Program-made: the position numbers and the translations under genes
Assembly (NCBI GenBank): GCA_003150395.1
Contig: QAMI01000066.1
Span: 1 to 49,832, forward strand
Direction: 5' to 3'
DNA length: 49,832 nucleotides
Source: Candidatus Gastranaerophilales bacterium
Lineage (GTDB): Bacteria > Cyanobacteriota > Vampirovibrionia > Gastranaerophilales > Gastranaerophilaceae
Shown here: piece by piece, positions 16,651 to 25,316 of the stretch
How the letters are laid out: each line of letters opens with the position of its first letter
How positions within the stretch are numbered: the stretch's first letter is position 1
Notes under the pieces: model-generated
What the model saw: only the letters and a program-made list of their open reading frames with translations
Databases searched by the model: none
Told to the model about the DNA's origin: nothing

Positions 16651-17454
16651 TCAATTAATCAATGTTTTTCTTTTTTTATGCAAAAGATAAAACATGAGAG
16701 TAATTGCAAATAAGAAAATAATCACTGAAATTATTTGTGCAATATGAATTCCGCCAACATTCATCGCACTATCAAGCCTTATTCCTTCGACAAAAAATCT
16801 GACAGCTGAATAAAGCATAAGATAAACACAAAGTGTAATACCCTCAAATTTTACGCCAAAACTTTTAATTAAAAAAAGTAAAAATACAAATATTGCAAAA
16901 TCCGCTGCGCTTTCGTATAAAAAAGCCGGATGAAAATATTGAACCTGCTCAAGCCCTGACGGACGATGCGAAAGCGGGATAAATAATTTTATAATTCCAT
17001 CGTAAGGAATACCAAATGCTTCATTATTAAAAAAATTTCCCCAACGTCCAATGCTTTGCGCCAGAACCGTTCCTATAGAAAAAACGTCAAGAAGCCTTAA
17101 AAAAGAAATCTTATATTTTCTTGAAGCAAGCCAAAGTCCTGCAATTCCGGCAATAATTCCGCCATGAATAGACATTCCGCCTCCCCTTATGTAAAATATT
17201 TCGAGAGGATGCTGGAAATAATACGTAAAATTCACCAGACAATAGTAAAGCCGTGCTCCAAGAATTCCAAGAATAAGCACAAAAGGCGAAACTTCCCAGA
17301 TTAAATCAGCTTTGCCATCTTTATAAACTTTATCATACACAACTTTTGCTGTAAAAACAGCTACAAAACAAGCAGCAGCAAGAATTACTCCGTAATAATA
17401 AACGGGGAAATTAAAAATTGTAAATGCAATATCACCCGGTGATTTTAAAATCAT
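16651..17454 (-). CDS. lgt: Prolipoprotein diacylglyceryl transferase
   Basis: Transfers diacylglycerol from phosphatidylglycerol to the lipobox Cys of prelipoproteins in the inner membrane. It has 267 residues with about seven membrane segments. Signatures are GARLYYCL, the GGMSIHGGIIAG stretch containing the essential His, and SIGRWGNFFNNEAFG (GRxGNFxNxE, which contains the catalytic Arg). It follows a lipoprotein gene by two bases, fitting co-expression of the enzyme with a substrate. Confidence 0.96.
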   Translation of the reverse strand: MILKSPGDIAFTIFNFPVYYYGVILAAACFVAVFTAKVVYDKVYKDGKADLIWEVSPFVLILGILGARLYYCLVNFTYYFQHPLEIFYIRGGGMSIHGGIIAGIAGLWLASRKYKISFLRLLDVFSIGTVLAQSIGRWGNFFNNEAFGIPYDGIIKLFIPLSHRPSGLEQVQYFHPAFLYESAADFAIFVFLLFLIKSFGVKFEGITLCVYLMLYSAVRFFVEGIRLDSAMNVGGIHIAQIISVIIFLFAITLMFYLLHKKRKTLIN

Positions 17455-17456
17455 CT

Positions 17457-18053
17457 TTAGCCTGCAGTGTTAGTTTGAGGAGTTTGGTTACCGGCTTTTT
17501 CTTCGTTAAGTCTTTCGATTTTTTCCTTAACTTCTTCACCGTCTTGTATATCGGCCCCTTTTTGCAGATAAATTGTATAGTTATTAACAGCTTCGGTCAA
17601 TAAATCATTAATAAGTTTTTCAGCATCAGGAGTAATTGTAATTTTTTCCTGTTTCTCAAGTTCTTTTTCATCAACCTTAACAGGGTTGCCATTTTCGTCA
17701 AGTTTTAAAACACCTTTAGCAAGGTCAACAGAAAAATCTTCTTCCGCCACGGCAAGAGAATAGTAAGCATCAGCAAAATCAGGATTAATTTCTATAGCTT
17801 TTTTATAGGAAGCAATCGCATTAGGATAATCCTCAGCCTGAGTATATGCAACAGCAAGATTATAGTGGGTTTCAAAAACCGTATCATCTAAATCAACACT
17901 GGATTTCAAACGTTCAATAGCATTTTGGTAATCACCTTGCTCAATATAGCCTTTAGCTTTATTGTTAAGCTCCTGGACAGCAAATTTATTTATACACGCA
18001 GTCGAAACAACTGATATAAACAAAATACTGACCAGCAAAAGTGCTTTCTTCAT
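17457..18053 (-). CDS. TPR-repeat lipoprotein
   Basis: A 198-residue predicted lipoprotein: a hydrophobic signal ending in the lipobox VSTAC with the lipid-bearing Cys at residue 20. Residues about 28-105 contain two to three tetratricopeptide repeats (AKGYIEQGDYQNAIERL, AVAYTQAEDYPNAIASYKKAIEINP, ADAYYSLAVAEED) that form a protein-binding scaffold. The remainder is acidic and helical. AGAGGA is upstream of the start. It leads the lgt operon. Its partner is unknown. Confidence 0.88.
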   Translation of the reverse strand: MKKALLLVSILFISVVSTACINKFAVQELNNKAKGYIEQGDYQNAIERLKSSVDLDDTVFETHYNLAVAYTQAEDYPNAIASYKKAIEINPDFADAYYSLAVAEEDFSVDLAKGVLKLDENGNPVKVDEKELEKQEKITITPDAEKLINDLLTEAVNNYTIYLQKGADIQDGEEVKEKIERLNEEKAGNQTPQTNTAG

Positions 18054-18187
18054 TACTCATCATCCTCTTATATTAACTGTTGTAAATGTAATTATAAAAT
18101 AAGCAAAAAAATTTGGCAAATTTTATAAATTTAAGTTACAATTAACATGAAAAATATAAACCGTCCATGTAAACTATTTTGAAAAGG

Positions 18188-18233
18188 TTAGGTTTATAGA
18201 AAAATACAGGGGCAGAAAACAGGAGAAACCTAA
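18188..18233 (+). promoter_or_regulatory. Inverted repeat around the ribosome-binding site
   Basis: TTAGGTTT (18188-18195) and AAACCTAA (18226-18233) are perfect 8-base inverted copies. The second arm lies between the Shine-Dalgarno sequence AGGAG (18221-18225) and the ATG, and its last base is the A of the start codon. Pairing would mask initiation of the zinc-finger gene that leads the operon. The loop is 30 bases, so stability is uncertain. Confidence 0.35.
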
Positions 18234-18517
18234 TGTCTGATGATAAAATAATAAGATTAGGAGAGAAACGCGAGCACACATCAAAAACTGAAAGTGAGCC
18301 AAAAGACAAAGATGAAAACAAAAGCTTTGAACCAATTTACTGCAGTTTTTGCGGTAGACCAAATACTCAAGTTCTAAAAATGGTAAAAGGTCCCGGAGTA
18401 AATATCTGCTCTGAGTGTGCAATGATTGCCGTTCAATATTTAATTTTGAATGACAGAATGCCGTCTGCTGATGCACAAAAAATTCTTGATGCCTTCTGGG
18501 GGAAAGCAAAAAGATGA
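18233..18517 (+). CDS. Stand-alone ClpX-type zinc finger protein, 94 aa
   Basis: The C-terminal 60 residues match the N-terminal zinc-binding domain of ClpX: CSFCGRP (Cys 37 and 40), MVKGPGVNICSEC (Cys 59 and 62). In ClpX this C4 domain dimerises and binds substrates and adaptors. Here it is free, preceded by a 30-residue charged tail and not followed by any AAA+ module. It heads an operon and overlaps the next gene by four bases (ATGA). An adaptor or decoy for the Clp system is a fair inference. AGGAG lies before the ATG. Confidence 0.85.
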   Translation: MSDDKIIRLGEKREHTSKTESEPKDKDENKSFEPIYCSFCGRPNTQVLKMVKGPGVNICSECAMIAVQYLILNDRMPSADAQKILDAFWGKAKR

Positions 18518-20115
18518 CAGAGTTAGTCAAGCAGCTTAATCCTTTTGAAGTTAAAACTTATCTTTTGAAGATTATTGAAAATTTCAGCGCGATAAACGAT
18601 TTAAGTGTGCTGAAAAATTTAAATGTTGACATTTTAGACGCGCAGCAGGATAAAAAAACAATCGTTAAACTGCTTTACAAAGAACTAAACAACGCAACCG
18701 AAAGCAACCAGTATATTTTAAGAATTCTTCTTGAGCGTTATGCGGATAAAACTGATTTAACATCTCATTTGTGGTCAATGCTGAAAAACAGCATGATTTC
18801 TAATGAAACAAAAATTGTAGTATTGAATTTTCTTCGTGATATTGATTCAAACTTGTCATACGACGAGTGCGGCCAGTACCTTGAAAACGAAGAAGAACTT
18901 GTAGACAGTGACACAAAACTTCTTTTAAAAAATGCAATTATCAACCCCGAAGTTCAGATTGATTTTTTAGATTTTGTGAATTCCCTTAATACAAAGGATA
19001 AAATCACGCTTATTGATTCTCTAGGCAATGATTATTCTGAAGACGCACTTGCAAACATTCTTGTTCCGGTATTTTTATCGAACCCGTATTCGGAAGAAGG
19101 GATGGCAGCTCTTAACAAACTGGGCGAGTCTAAATCCCAGCTCGCATATCATGCGCTTGACGAAGCCTTGAAATATGCAAAAGAGGATATCCGGCAGCCA
19201 ATAAGAAAAAACATTTCAAAACTTAAACTTGCCGGAATTAGAGAAGACAATACTCATGAATTTTATAAGGCACTTCTTGTTGATACAAAGCCTTACTTCT
19301 TTTGCTTGACTTATCCTGACGGGCATGGACAGCAAGCACTTATTTTCACACGAGAAAAACAAAACGAACGAATCCAGTTTGTTGCGGTCGTAATTGATGA
19401 TTACAACGGAATTCGCGACTGTTTTGGATTTAACGATATCTCAAAATTTGAGTGTGACAAGATAATTGAAAGATTTTATCAGGACGAGCAGGTTTTGAAA
19501 ATTACTCCGGAAGCACTTAAAGCAATTCTTTTAAACGCGGAAAAACTTTCAGACAAATTCCCGTACGAATATATCTGCTGGAAAAATCTGCTTGCTGACA
19601 TAGAGCCGGAAAGCATTGATATTAAAGCAATCCTAAATAAAAATCTTTCACCTGCCGAAATCTCTGAAACGGATTTGGAAAAACTTTACAGTGATGAATT
19701 TAGCCGGCACTGGTTTATGGAATACGGCTATGGCGATGAATTCAATGAGATGATTGATATTCTGAATTTTCGGCTGCAAAATAAAGAATATAAAATTGAC
19801 TTTGATGCGATAATAAACCTTTATCTTCCAAAGATTTTCTACACTGAGGAACTCAAAATATGGCGTGAAAGACTTGTTATGTGTGCTTATCTGAAGCTTT
19901 TGACAAGCGAAAACGAGCGTGCAGAACTTATTTGCAGTCTCTACGGAGATGAAAATATGTTTTGTGAATTTCTGAAAAACATTTTGCGAAGAAGTATTTA
20001 TGAATACTATTTTGCGTTGAAATACAACACCGAACTTAACAACTGTAAATTCAGCCTTAACGAACTTGATTACATAATTCAGCTAATCGAAAAAAGGTGG
20101 GTGAAAAATGTATAA
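18514..20115 (+). CDS. Helical-repeat (HEAT-like) protein, 533 aa
   Basis: No named family recognised. Residues 1-240 are built of repeating helix pairs (ILRILLERYADK, TKIVVLNFLRDID, EEGMAALNKLGES, LAYHALDEALKYAK) that look like HEAT repeats, a protein-binding solenoid. Residues about 245-330 contain a mixed alpha/beta block (PYFFCLTYPDGHGQQALIFTREK...IQFVAVVIDDYNGIRDCFG). The rest is helical and acidic. It is soluble with no signal. Overlaps of 4 and 8 bases with its neighbours indicate translational coupling. A scaffolding role is possible; no function is proven. Confidence 0.6.
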   Translation: MTELVKQLNPFEVKTYLLKIIENFSAINDLSVLKNLNVDILDAQQDKKTIVKLLYKELNNATESNQYILRILLERYADKTDLTSHLWSMLKNSMISNETKIVVLNFLRDIDSNLSYDECGQYLENEEELVDSDTKLLLKNAIINPEVQIDFLDFVNSLNTKDKITLIDSLGNDYSEDALANILVPVFLSNPYSEEGMAALNKLGESKSQLAYHALDEALKYAKEDIRQPIRKNISKLKLAGIREDNTHEFYKALLVDTKPYFFCLTYPDGHGQQALIFTREKQNERIQFVAVVIDDYNGIRDCFGFNDISKFECDKIIERFYQDEQVLKITPEALKAILLNAEKLSDKFPYEYICWKNLLADIEPESIDIKAILNKNLSPAEISETDLEKLYSDEFSRHWFMEYGYGDEFNEMIDILNFRLQNKEYKIDFDAIINLYLPKIFYTEELKIWRERLVMCAYLKLLTSENERAELICSLYGDENMFCEFLKNILRRSIYEYYFALKYNTELNNCKFSLNELDYIIQLIEKRWVKNV

Positions 20116-20515
20116 AATTATGGCTCTGGATGTCGGAACTAAAAGGATTGGTGTAGCATTAAGCGATTTTCTGCTAATGCTTGCAAATGGACATTCCTGC
20201 ATTCAACGCCAGCCCGAAAGCAAAGCAATTGAAGATATTCTTAAAATAGCCGGAGAAAATCATGTAAAAAAAATTATCGTTGGACTTCCGATAAACATGG
20301 ATGGTACACAAGGTTCTCAAGCACAGGACTGCAAGGACTTTGCACAAAAAATTACAGGCTATGAAATTATTTTCGAAGACGAACGGCTTACATCAGATGC
20401 TGCAGAAGAAAATTTAAGAAATAAAAAAATTGACTACAAAAAAAACAAAGGACTGGTTGATATTGAGAGTGCTTGTATTATACTGGAACAATACCTAAGC
20501 AGAAAACAAAAATAA
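20108..20515 (+). CDS. ruvX: YqgF/RuvX family Holliday-junction resolvase or rRNA nuclease
   Basis: An RNase H-fold nuclease of 135 residues: MALDVGTKRIGVALSD (first acidic residue), VGLPINMDGTQGSQA, and FEDERLTSDAAE, ending with the conserved IESACIILEQYL. Family members process the 16S rRNA 5' end (YqgF) and have been proposed to resolve Holliday junctions. It overlaps the helical-repeat gene by eight bases. Confidence 0.93.
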   Translation: MYKIMALDVGTKRIGVALSDFLLMLANGHSCIQRQPESKAIEDILKIAGENHVKKIIVGLPINMDGTQGSQAQDCKDFAQKITGYEIIFEDERLTSDAAEENLRNKKIDYKKNKGLVDIESACIILEQYLSRKQK

Positions 20516-20531
20516 AATAAAGGAGAAAATC

Positions 20532-20813
20532 ATGGAAAACGATGAAAAACAGTTAATTGAAACAGTAGATGAAGAAGGCAATGTAATAAATTTTGAACTT
20601 TTTGACATTATTGAGGTTGATGAGCAGGAATATGCACTTCTTTTACCGGCTGATGCTGATGAAGAAGACAGCGAAGAAGGCGAAATTGTTCTTATGCGTT
20701 TAACAAAAGACGGCGAAGATTACCTGTTTGAAACAATTGAAGATGATGAAGAATTTAAAAAAGTTGAAGAATATATAAAAACTTTGGAAGACGAAGAAGA
20801 CGAGGAAGAGTAA
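20532..20813 (+). CDS. DUF1292 (YrzB-like) protein
   Basis: A 93-residue very acidic protein with the DUF1292 layout: D-E-E-G-N-x3-[FY]-E-[LV]-[FL]-[DE]-x-[IV]-E-[VY], then EYALLLPADADEE, EIVLMRLTKDGEDYLFETIEDDEEF. The family usually sits beside ruvX in Firmicutes and cyanobacteria, as here, but has no known function. The acidic tail is EDEEDEEE. AAAGGAG precedes the start. Confidence 0.9.
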   Translation: MENDEKQLIETVDEEGNVINFELFDIIEVDEQEYALLLPADADEEDSEEGEIVLMRLTKDGEDYLFETIEDDEEFKKVEEYIKTLEDEEDEEE

Positions 20814-22196
20814 TTGTTAGAAAAATTTACGGAAAAGGCAATAAATGTTGTAAGCACAGCTCAAAAATGCGCAAATGATATGCATTCTGCCAAAATAGTG
20901 TCAGAGCACCTTTTGCTTGCGCTTTTTATTGAAGCAAAAGGCATAGCACAAAAAATTTTCAAAATGTATGATATAACATACGATGCTTTGCACAATGAAG
21001 TTACTGAAAGCCTTAATATTGACAAGAACATAAGCACACTGGAAACAACGCCCGTATTCAGCGACCATTTGAAAGAGCTTTTGAAAAATGCGCTTGACCT
21101 TGCAAATAAATCAGGCAATCCGTCAATTCTATATGAACATCTATTCCTTGCCGTAATTAATGACAGAAAATCAAACAATGTCAGAATTCTTGAAAAACTG
21201 GGTTTTGACGTTGTTAAATCAAAAATTCTTCTTGAAAAACTTGTTCAGAAAAAAACAAAACGACTATATCATCCAGAGTTTGAGGATAATAAAGAAAACG
21301 AAAACAACAGTTCTGACAAAACAGACGCAATCTTTGACAGCGAAGAATCTTCAAGAGTTTTTGAACGGGCTGTAGCAAAGCTTTCGGCCTCAAACTACGA
21401 AATTTTAGGAACAGAGCAAATCATTTCCTCAATTTTAGAAGATAAAAACTCTGAATTAGCTCAAATTCTTGCCGGCTTCGGAATTACAGCAGAAGAATTT
21501 GAAACAAAACTGGCAAATATACAATCACGTCAGTCAGAATATGAGAATAAACAGATTATTTTTACGCCAAACGCTTTCAGAACAATGAATCTGGCACTAC
21601 AAACAGCAAAAGAACTTGGCTCATCGGTTGTTCTTCCTGAGCATATAGTATTGGGGGTTTTAAAGGCTAAAAAAGGCATTGCATACGATATTTTAAAAGA
21701 AATGCACATAAATGATGATGATGTTGCTCATTCCATCATAAAGCCAATAGAAAAACAGATGCCTGAAACACTTACAATTTTAAGGCTCGCAAAAGAAGAA
21801 GCGCGCAGGCTTGGACGTAACATTGTCGGCACTGAAATGTTTCTTCTCGGCATAATCGGCGAAGCTACAGGGCTTGGTGCAGAAGTTTTAAACGAACTTG
21901 AAATTAATATCAAAGATGCCAGAAAAGAAGTTGAACAATTAATCGGTTTTGGAAACGAATATTTTGACACGGAAATTATTTTTACAAAACGCGCCAAAAG
22001 AGTTCTGGAAAAGGCCTGGGAACTGGCAAAAGCAGATAATAAAACCAGGATTGGTTCAGAGCACATGCTTCTTGCTTTAACTTACGAACCGTCCTGCCTG
22101 GCAATGAAAGCCCTTGAACAGCTTGGCGTCGATGCGGTCGAAATTAAAGAAGGGATTAACATTCAAAAACGGCTGGCAGCTTCAAATGTCTCATAA
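20814..22196 (+). CDS. Tandem Clp N-domain protein without ATPase, 460 aa
   Basis: Six repeats of the Clp N-terminal motif follow one another: residues about 4-64, 79-143, 178-234, 249-309, 319-377 and 388-449. Each has the helix-EH-L-L-L-A pattern (EHLLLAL at 31, EHLFLAV at 108, EHIVLGV at 276, EHMLLAL at 416; degenerate EQ at 201 and EM at 341). In ClpA/ClpC two such repeats make one N-domain that binds adaptors and marked substrates. This protein equals three N-domains with no AAA+ module, no Walker motifs and no ClpP loop. It starts with TTG directly after the DUF1292 stop; GAGGAAGAG is upstream. The function as a Clp adaptor, competitor or chaperone is inferred. Confidence 0.85.
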   Translation: MLEKFTEKAINVVSTAQKCANDMHSAKIVSEHLLLALFIEAKGIAQKIFKMYDITYDALHNEVTESLNIDKNISTLETTPVFSDHLKELLKNALDLANKSGNPSILYEHLFLAVINDRKSNNVRILEKLGFDVVKSKILLEKLVQKKTKRLYHPEFEDNKENENNSSDKTDAIFDSEESSRVFERAVAKLSASNYEILGTEQIISSILEDKNSELAQILAGFGITAEEFETKLANIQSRQSEYENKQIIFTPNAFRTMNLALQTAKELGSSVVLPEHIVLGVLKAKKGIAYDILKEMHINDDDVAHSIIKPIEKQMPETLTILRLAKEEARRLGRNIVGTEMFLLGIIGEATGLGAEVLNELEINIKDARKEVEQLIGFGNEYFDTEIIFTKRAKRVLEKAWELAKADNKTRIGSEHMLLALTYEPSCLAMKALEQLGVDAVEIKEGINIQKRLAASNVS

Positions 22197-23521
22197 TGGA
22201 AAAAATTGAGGAAAAAGTTAAATATTTTTTAGAAAAATATAGCCTCTTGAATTCCGAAAGCCCAATTTTAATTGCATTTTCAGGCGGCTATGACTCAATG
22301 TGCCTTCTTGATATTATAAGCAGACTTTGCACAAACGTCGTTGCCATCCATCTTAACCACAATTGGCGCGGGCTTGAAAGTTTTAAAGAAGAAGAAAATT
22401 GCAAATGTTTTTGTTACGAAAAAGGCATAAAATTTTACAGTGAAACCCTTTCAAAAAATATTCCAAAAACAGAAACTGCAGCCAGGACAGCAAGATACGA
22501 GTTTTTTGAAAGATGCGCTGAAAAATTCAATTCAAAAGTTATTTTTACCGCCCACAATGCAAACGATAATGCCGAAACAATTATTTACAGAATTACAAAA
22601 GGCACGGGGATTTCCGGTCTTTGCGGGATTGCAGAAAAACGCGGAATTTTTTACAGACCGCTTTTATCTGTCAAACGCGAGAAAATAGAAAGCTATTGCA
22701 AAAAACATAATTTAAACCCGAATAATGACAGCTCAAATTCTGATACAAAATATAAAAGAAATTTAATCAGAAAAAATATCCTTCCACAGCTTGAAAGTAT
22801 CAATCCGAATGTTATTGAAATGATTAACTCGCTGTCAGAAGTTGCAAATTCTGAAAACACGATTATTGAAGAGTACTTAAAAACGCTTAAAAATCCTTAT
22901 GTAACAAAAAATTTCATCGAATTTTCAAAGGCTGTTCAAGCAAGATTAATCTACAATCTTTACACGCAATGTAATCTTGACTATGACAGAACAAAAATTA
23001 AACGAGCAATAGACTTTATCCAGGAAAACCACACTTCAAAAAGCGGCAAAGCCATGTCCCTGAACGAAATCAGCAGTCTGTTTGTAAATAATAAAATAAT
23101 TGAAATAATCAAAAAAACTTCGCAAACAGATTTTGCACTGAACATTGTACAGGAAGGAAGTTATGAATTAGGCGGCAAAATATTTATAATAGAAAAAGCC
23201 AAAGATGAACCTGTTTCAGAATTTCCGAATGACTGCGAATTGAAAGCCTTTGTTGATTTAACCGGCTATGAAGAACTGACTTTACGCACAAGAAAAGATG
23301 GCGATGTTATAAAACCGCTTGGCTGCCGGGGTACACAGAAGTTAAAAAAATATTTAAACGAAAAAAAGGTTCCGGCGCATAAAAAAGATAACATGTTTTT
23401 TCTGGCCAGCAAAAATGAAATTTTATGGGCGCCATCGCTTGGTTTGAGCGATAAGATAAAAGTTGTAAACAAACCGACGCATGTGCTAAAATTAATAAAC
23501 AGCGAAAGTAAAGGAGCTTAA
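22196..23521 (+). CDS. tilS: tRNA(Ile)-lysidine synthase
   Basis: Converts C34 of the CAU anticodon of tRNA-Ile to lysidine, so that AUA is read as Ile; essential in most bacteria. It has 441 residues. The PP-loop ATP motif is FSGGYDSMCLLD near residue 28, followed by HLNHNWRG and FTAHNANDNAET. The C-terminal TilS domain is present (RTRKDGDVIKPLG...KLKKYLNEKKVP). It overlaps the preceding stop by one base (TAATG). The order tilS-hpt is widely conserved. Confidence 0.95.
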   Translation: MEKIEEKVKYFLEKYSLLNSESPILIAFSGGYDSMCLLDIISRLCTNVVAIHLNHNWRGLESFKEEENCKCFCYEKGIKFYSETLSKNIPKTETAARTARYEFFERCAEKFNSKVIFTAHNANDNAETIIYRITKGTGISGLCGIAEKRGIFYRPLLSVKREKIESYCKKHNLNPNNDSSNSDTKYKRNLIRKNILPQLESINPNVIEMINSLSEVANSENTIIEEYLKTLKNPYVTKNFIEFSKAVQARLIYNLYTQCNLDYDRTKIKRAIDFIQENHTSKSGKAMSLNEISSLFVNNKIIEIIKKTSQTDFALNIVQEGSYELGGKIFIIEKAKDEPVSEFPNDCELKAFVDLTGYEELTLRTRKDGDVIKPLGCRGTQKLKKYLNEKKVPAHKKDNMFFLASKNEILWAPSLGLSDKIKVVNKPTHVLKLINSESKGA

Positions 23522-23522
23522 A

Positions 23523-24068
23523 ATGAAAATAAAAGAGAGCGATTTAAAAGTAATGTTCAGCGAAGAACAAATTCAAGCAAGAATAAAAGAACTGGCCGGC
23601 GAAATCAACACTTATTTTAACGGTGAAGAAGTTTATGCTATTTGCGTTTTAAAAGGTGCGGTAATGTTTGCTGTGGATTTGGTTAAAAACTTAAATATGC
23701 CTCTGAGAATGGAATTCATCAGACTTTCAAGCTACGGGTCCGCAACAGTTTCAAGCGGGAAAGTCAATGCTGTTGATATTAAACTTCCGGATTTAAATGG
23801 CAAAAATGTTCTGATTATTGAAGATATTGTTGACAAAGGTCATACTGCAAAGTTTCTAATGGATTTTATTTCATTAAACTTCAAAACAAAATCAACAAAA
23901 TTCTGTTCACTTTTGGATAAAAAATGTACAAGAATTGTTGATATTGAACCGGATTACTATGGATTTGATGTCGATGATGAATTTTTAATCGGTTACGGAT
24001 TGGATTATGACGGATATTTCAGAAATCTTACATACATCGGCTATGCCGATAAGACTTTGCTGGAGTAA
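23523..24068 (+). CDS. hpt: Hypoxanthine phosphoribosyltransferase
   Basis: Salvages hypoxanthine/guanine to IMP/GMP using PRPP. It has 181 residues with VCVLKGAVMFAVDL-like and RLSSYGSATVSSG segments and the PRPP loop LIIEDIVDKGHTAKFL, where most members have D-T-G; the Lys-Gly-His variant still keeps the acidic pair. The C-terminal GYGLDYDGYFRNL is typical. GGAG precedes the start. It is coupled to tilS (one base apart). Confidence 0.95.
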   Translation: MKIKESDLKVMFSEEQIQARIKELAGEINTYFNGEEVYAICVLKGAVMFAVDLVKNLNMPLRMEFIRLSSYGSATVSSGKVNAVDIKLPDLNGKNVLIIEDIVDKGHTAKFLMDFISLNFKTKSTKFCSLLDKKCTRIVDIEPDYYGFDVDDEFLIGYGLDYDGYFRNLTYIGYADKTLLE

Positions 24069-24070
24069 TT

Positions 24071-25273
24071 GTGGAAAAATCTTTTGATGAAACACTTTCA
24101 AAACTGGAAATATTTTTTAGCGGTACAATAAAATCATATTCTGAAATATTTTCTGCCTTAAAAAAACTTTTTTATTTCGAAAATGGTGCCGTTTATTTTT
24201 TGTCGCCGGAAGCGTTGCGAATAGAGTTTGCATATCCCAAAAACACATCAGGAAAAGAAATAAAAATCACAGAAACCGAAAAAAACACGTTTTACAATGC
24301 TGAAGAAAAACTGAGAATAGATTTATTCAAAGGGGAGAATATTCTTGCAGAAAGGCTCATCGTACAAAACTGTGTTTTTGGAATTTTAGCAGTCAGTTCA
24401 AACAAAAAATTTTCAGCAATAGATAAGCGTATTTTTAAAACCTGCACAATCGCAATTTCCAATATTATCAAAGAAATTGAGCTTTCAAAAATCCTAAAAA
24501 TGCAGACAAAAGTTCTCCAAGAAGGCATTATCAAAACGGGAAAAGCCTACAAGTTTACAAAATCACAGAACAAAAAAATCCTGGAAGCTGACAGAATTAA
24601 AAGCAAATTTCTTTCAAATGTTTCGCATGAGCTTAGAACTCCGCTTAATTCTATTATAGGTTTTTCGGAACTTCTGCAAAACCCTGCAACAGGTACTCTA
24701 AACAACAGGCAAATAGAATTTGTAAAAGATATTCAAACAGCCGGAATTCATTTGCTCGGAATGATAAATGAAATTCTTGACCTTTCAAAGATTGAGGCAG
24801 ATGCAATGAAATTGAAGGTTAAAAACTTTGAAATTTCACAATGCATAGAAGAAACGCTTAATATTTTAAAACCACTTTATAAGAAAAAAAATATTTCTGT
24901 TTCAAAAAATATTAGAAACAGTATGATTACAGCAGATTATCAAAAAGTGCAGCAAATTCTTTTTAATCTGATTAATAATGCTATAAAATTTACGGGAAAT
25001 AACGGAAATATAGAAATAACAGCAAAACCAAAACGAAAATTCATAGAAATAAGAATTAAAGACGATGGCTGCGGGATTGAGAAAAAATATCACCGCAAAA
25101 TTTTCAAAAAATTTGAACAGGCTAGTCAGTCAGAAAATTCAACCGGATTAGGACTTACAATAACAAAAGAACTGGTTCAGCTTCACGGGGGCAGTATAAA
25201 GTTGAAAAGCGAATTAGAAAAAGGTACTGAATTTATTGTAAATCTACCGGTGTCTGTTGCCGGATATATATAA
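24071..25273 (+). CDS. Soluble sensor histidine kinase with GAF-like N-terminus
   Basis: A two-component sensor kinase of 400 residues with no membrane segment. Residues about 15-150 look like a GAF-type sensor domain, then a coiled linker. HisKA has the phospho-acceptor His in FLSNVSHELRTPLNSIIG (near 187). The ATPase domain has an N box (NLINNAIKF), G1 (DDGCGI), F (IFKKFEQA) and G2 (GLGLTITKELVQLHGG). It starts with GTG two bases after hpt. No response regulator gene is in the window, so it is an orphan. Its link to the Clp-like genes upstream is positional only. Confidence 0.93.
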   Translation: MEKSFDETLSKLEIFFSGTIKSYSEIFSALKKLFYFENGAVYFLSPEALRIEFAYPKNTSGKEIKITETEKNTFYNAEEKLRIDLFKGENILAERLIVQNCVFGILAVSSNKKFSAIDKRIFKTCTIAISNIIKEIELSKILKMQTKVLQEGIIKTGKAYKFTKSQNKKILEADRIKSKFLSNVSHELRTPLNSIIGFSELLQNPATGTLNNRQIEFVKDIQTAGIHLLGMINEILDLSKIEADAMKLKVKNFEISQCIEETLNILKPLYKKKNISVSKNIRNSMITADYQKVQQILFNLINNAIKFTGNNGNIEITAKPKRKFIEIRIKDDGCGIEKKYHRKIFKKFEQASQSENSTGLGLTITKELVQLHGGSIKLKSELEKGTEFIVNLPVSVAGYI

Positions 25274-25316
25274 ATATGTTATACTGAAAGAGCATAGAAG
25301 AAGAAAGGAGTAAAGA

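Noticed and set aside
24071..25273. Histidine kinase as NblS, the partner kinase of RpaB
   Set aside because: NblS has membrane segments with HAMP and PAS domains; this protein is soluble with a GAF-like sensor.
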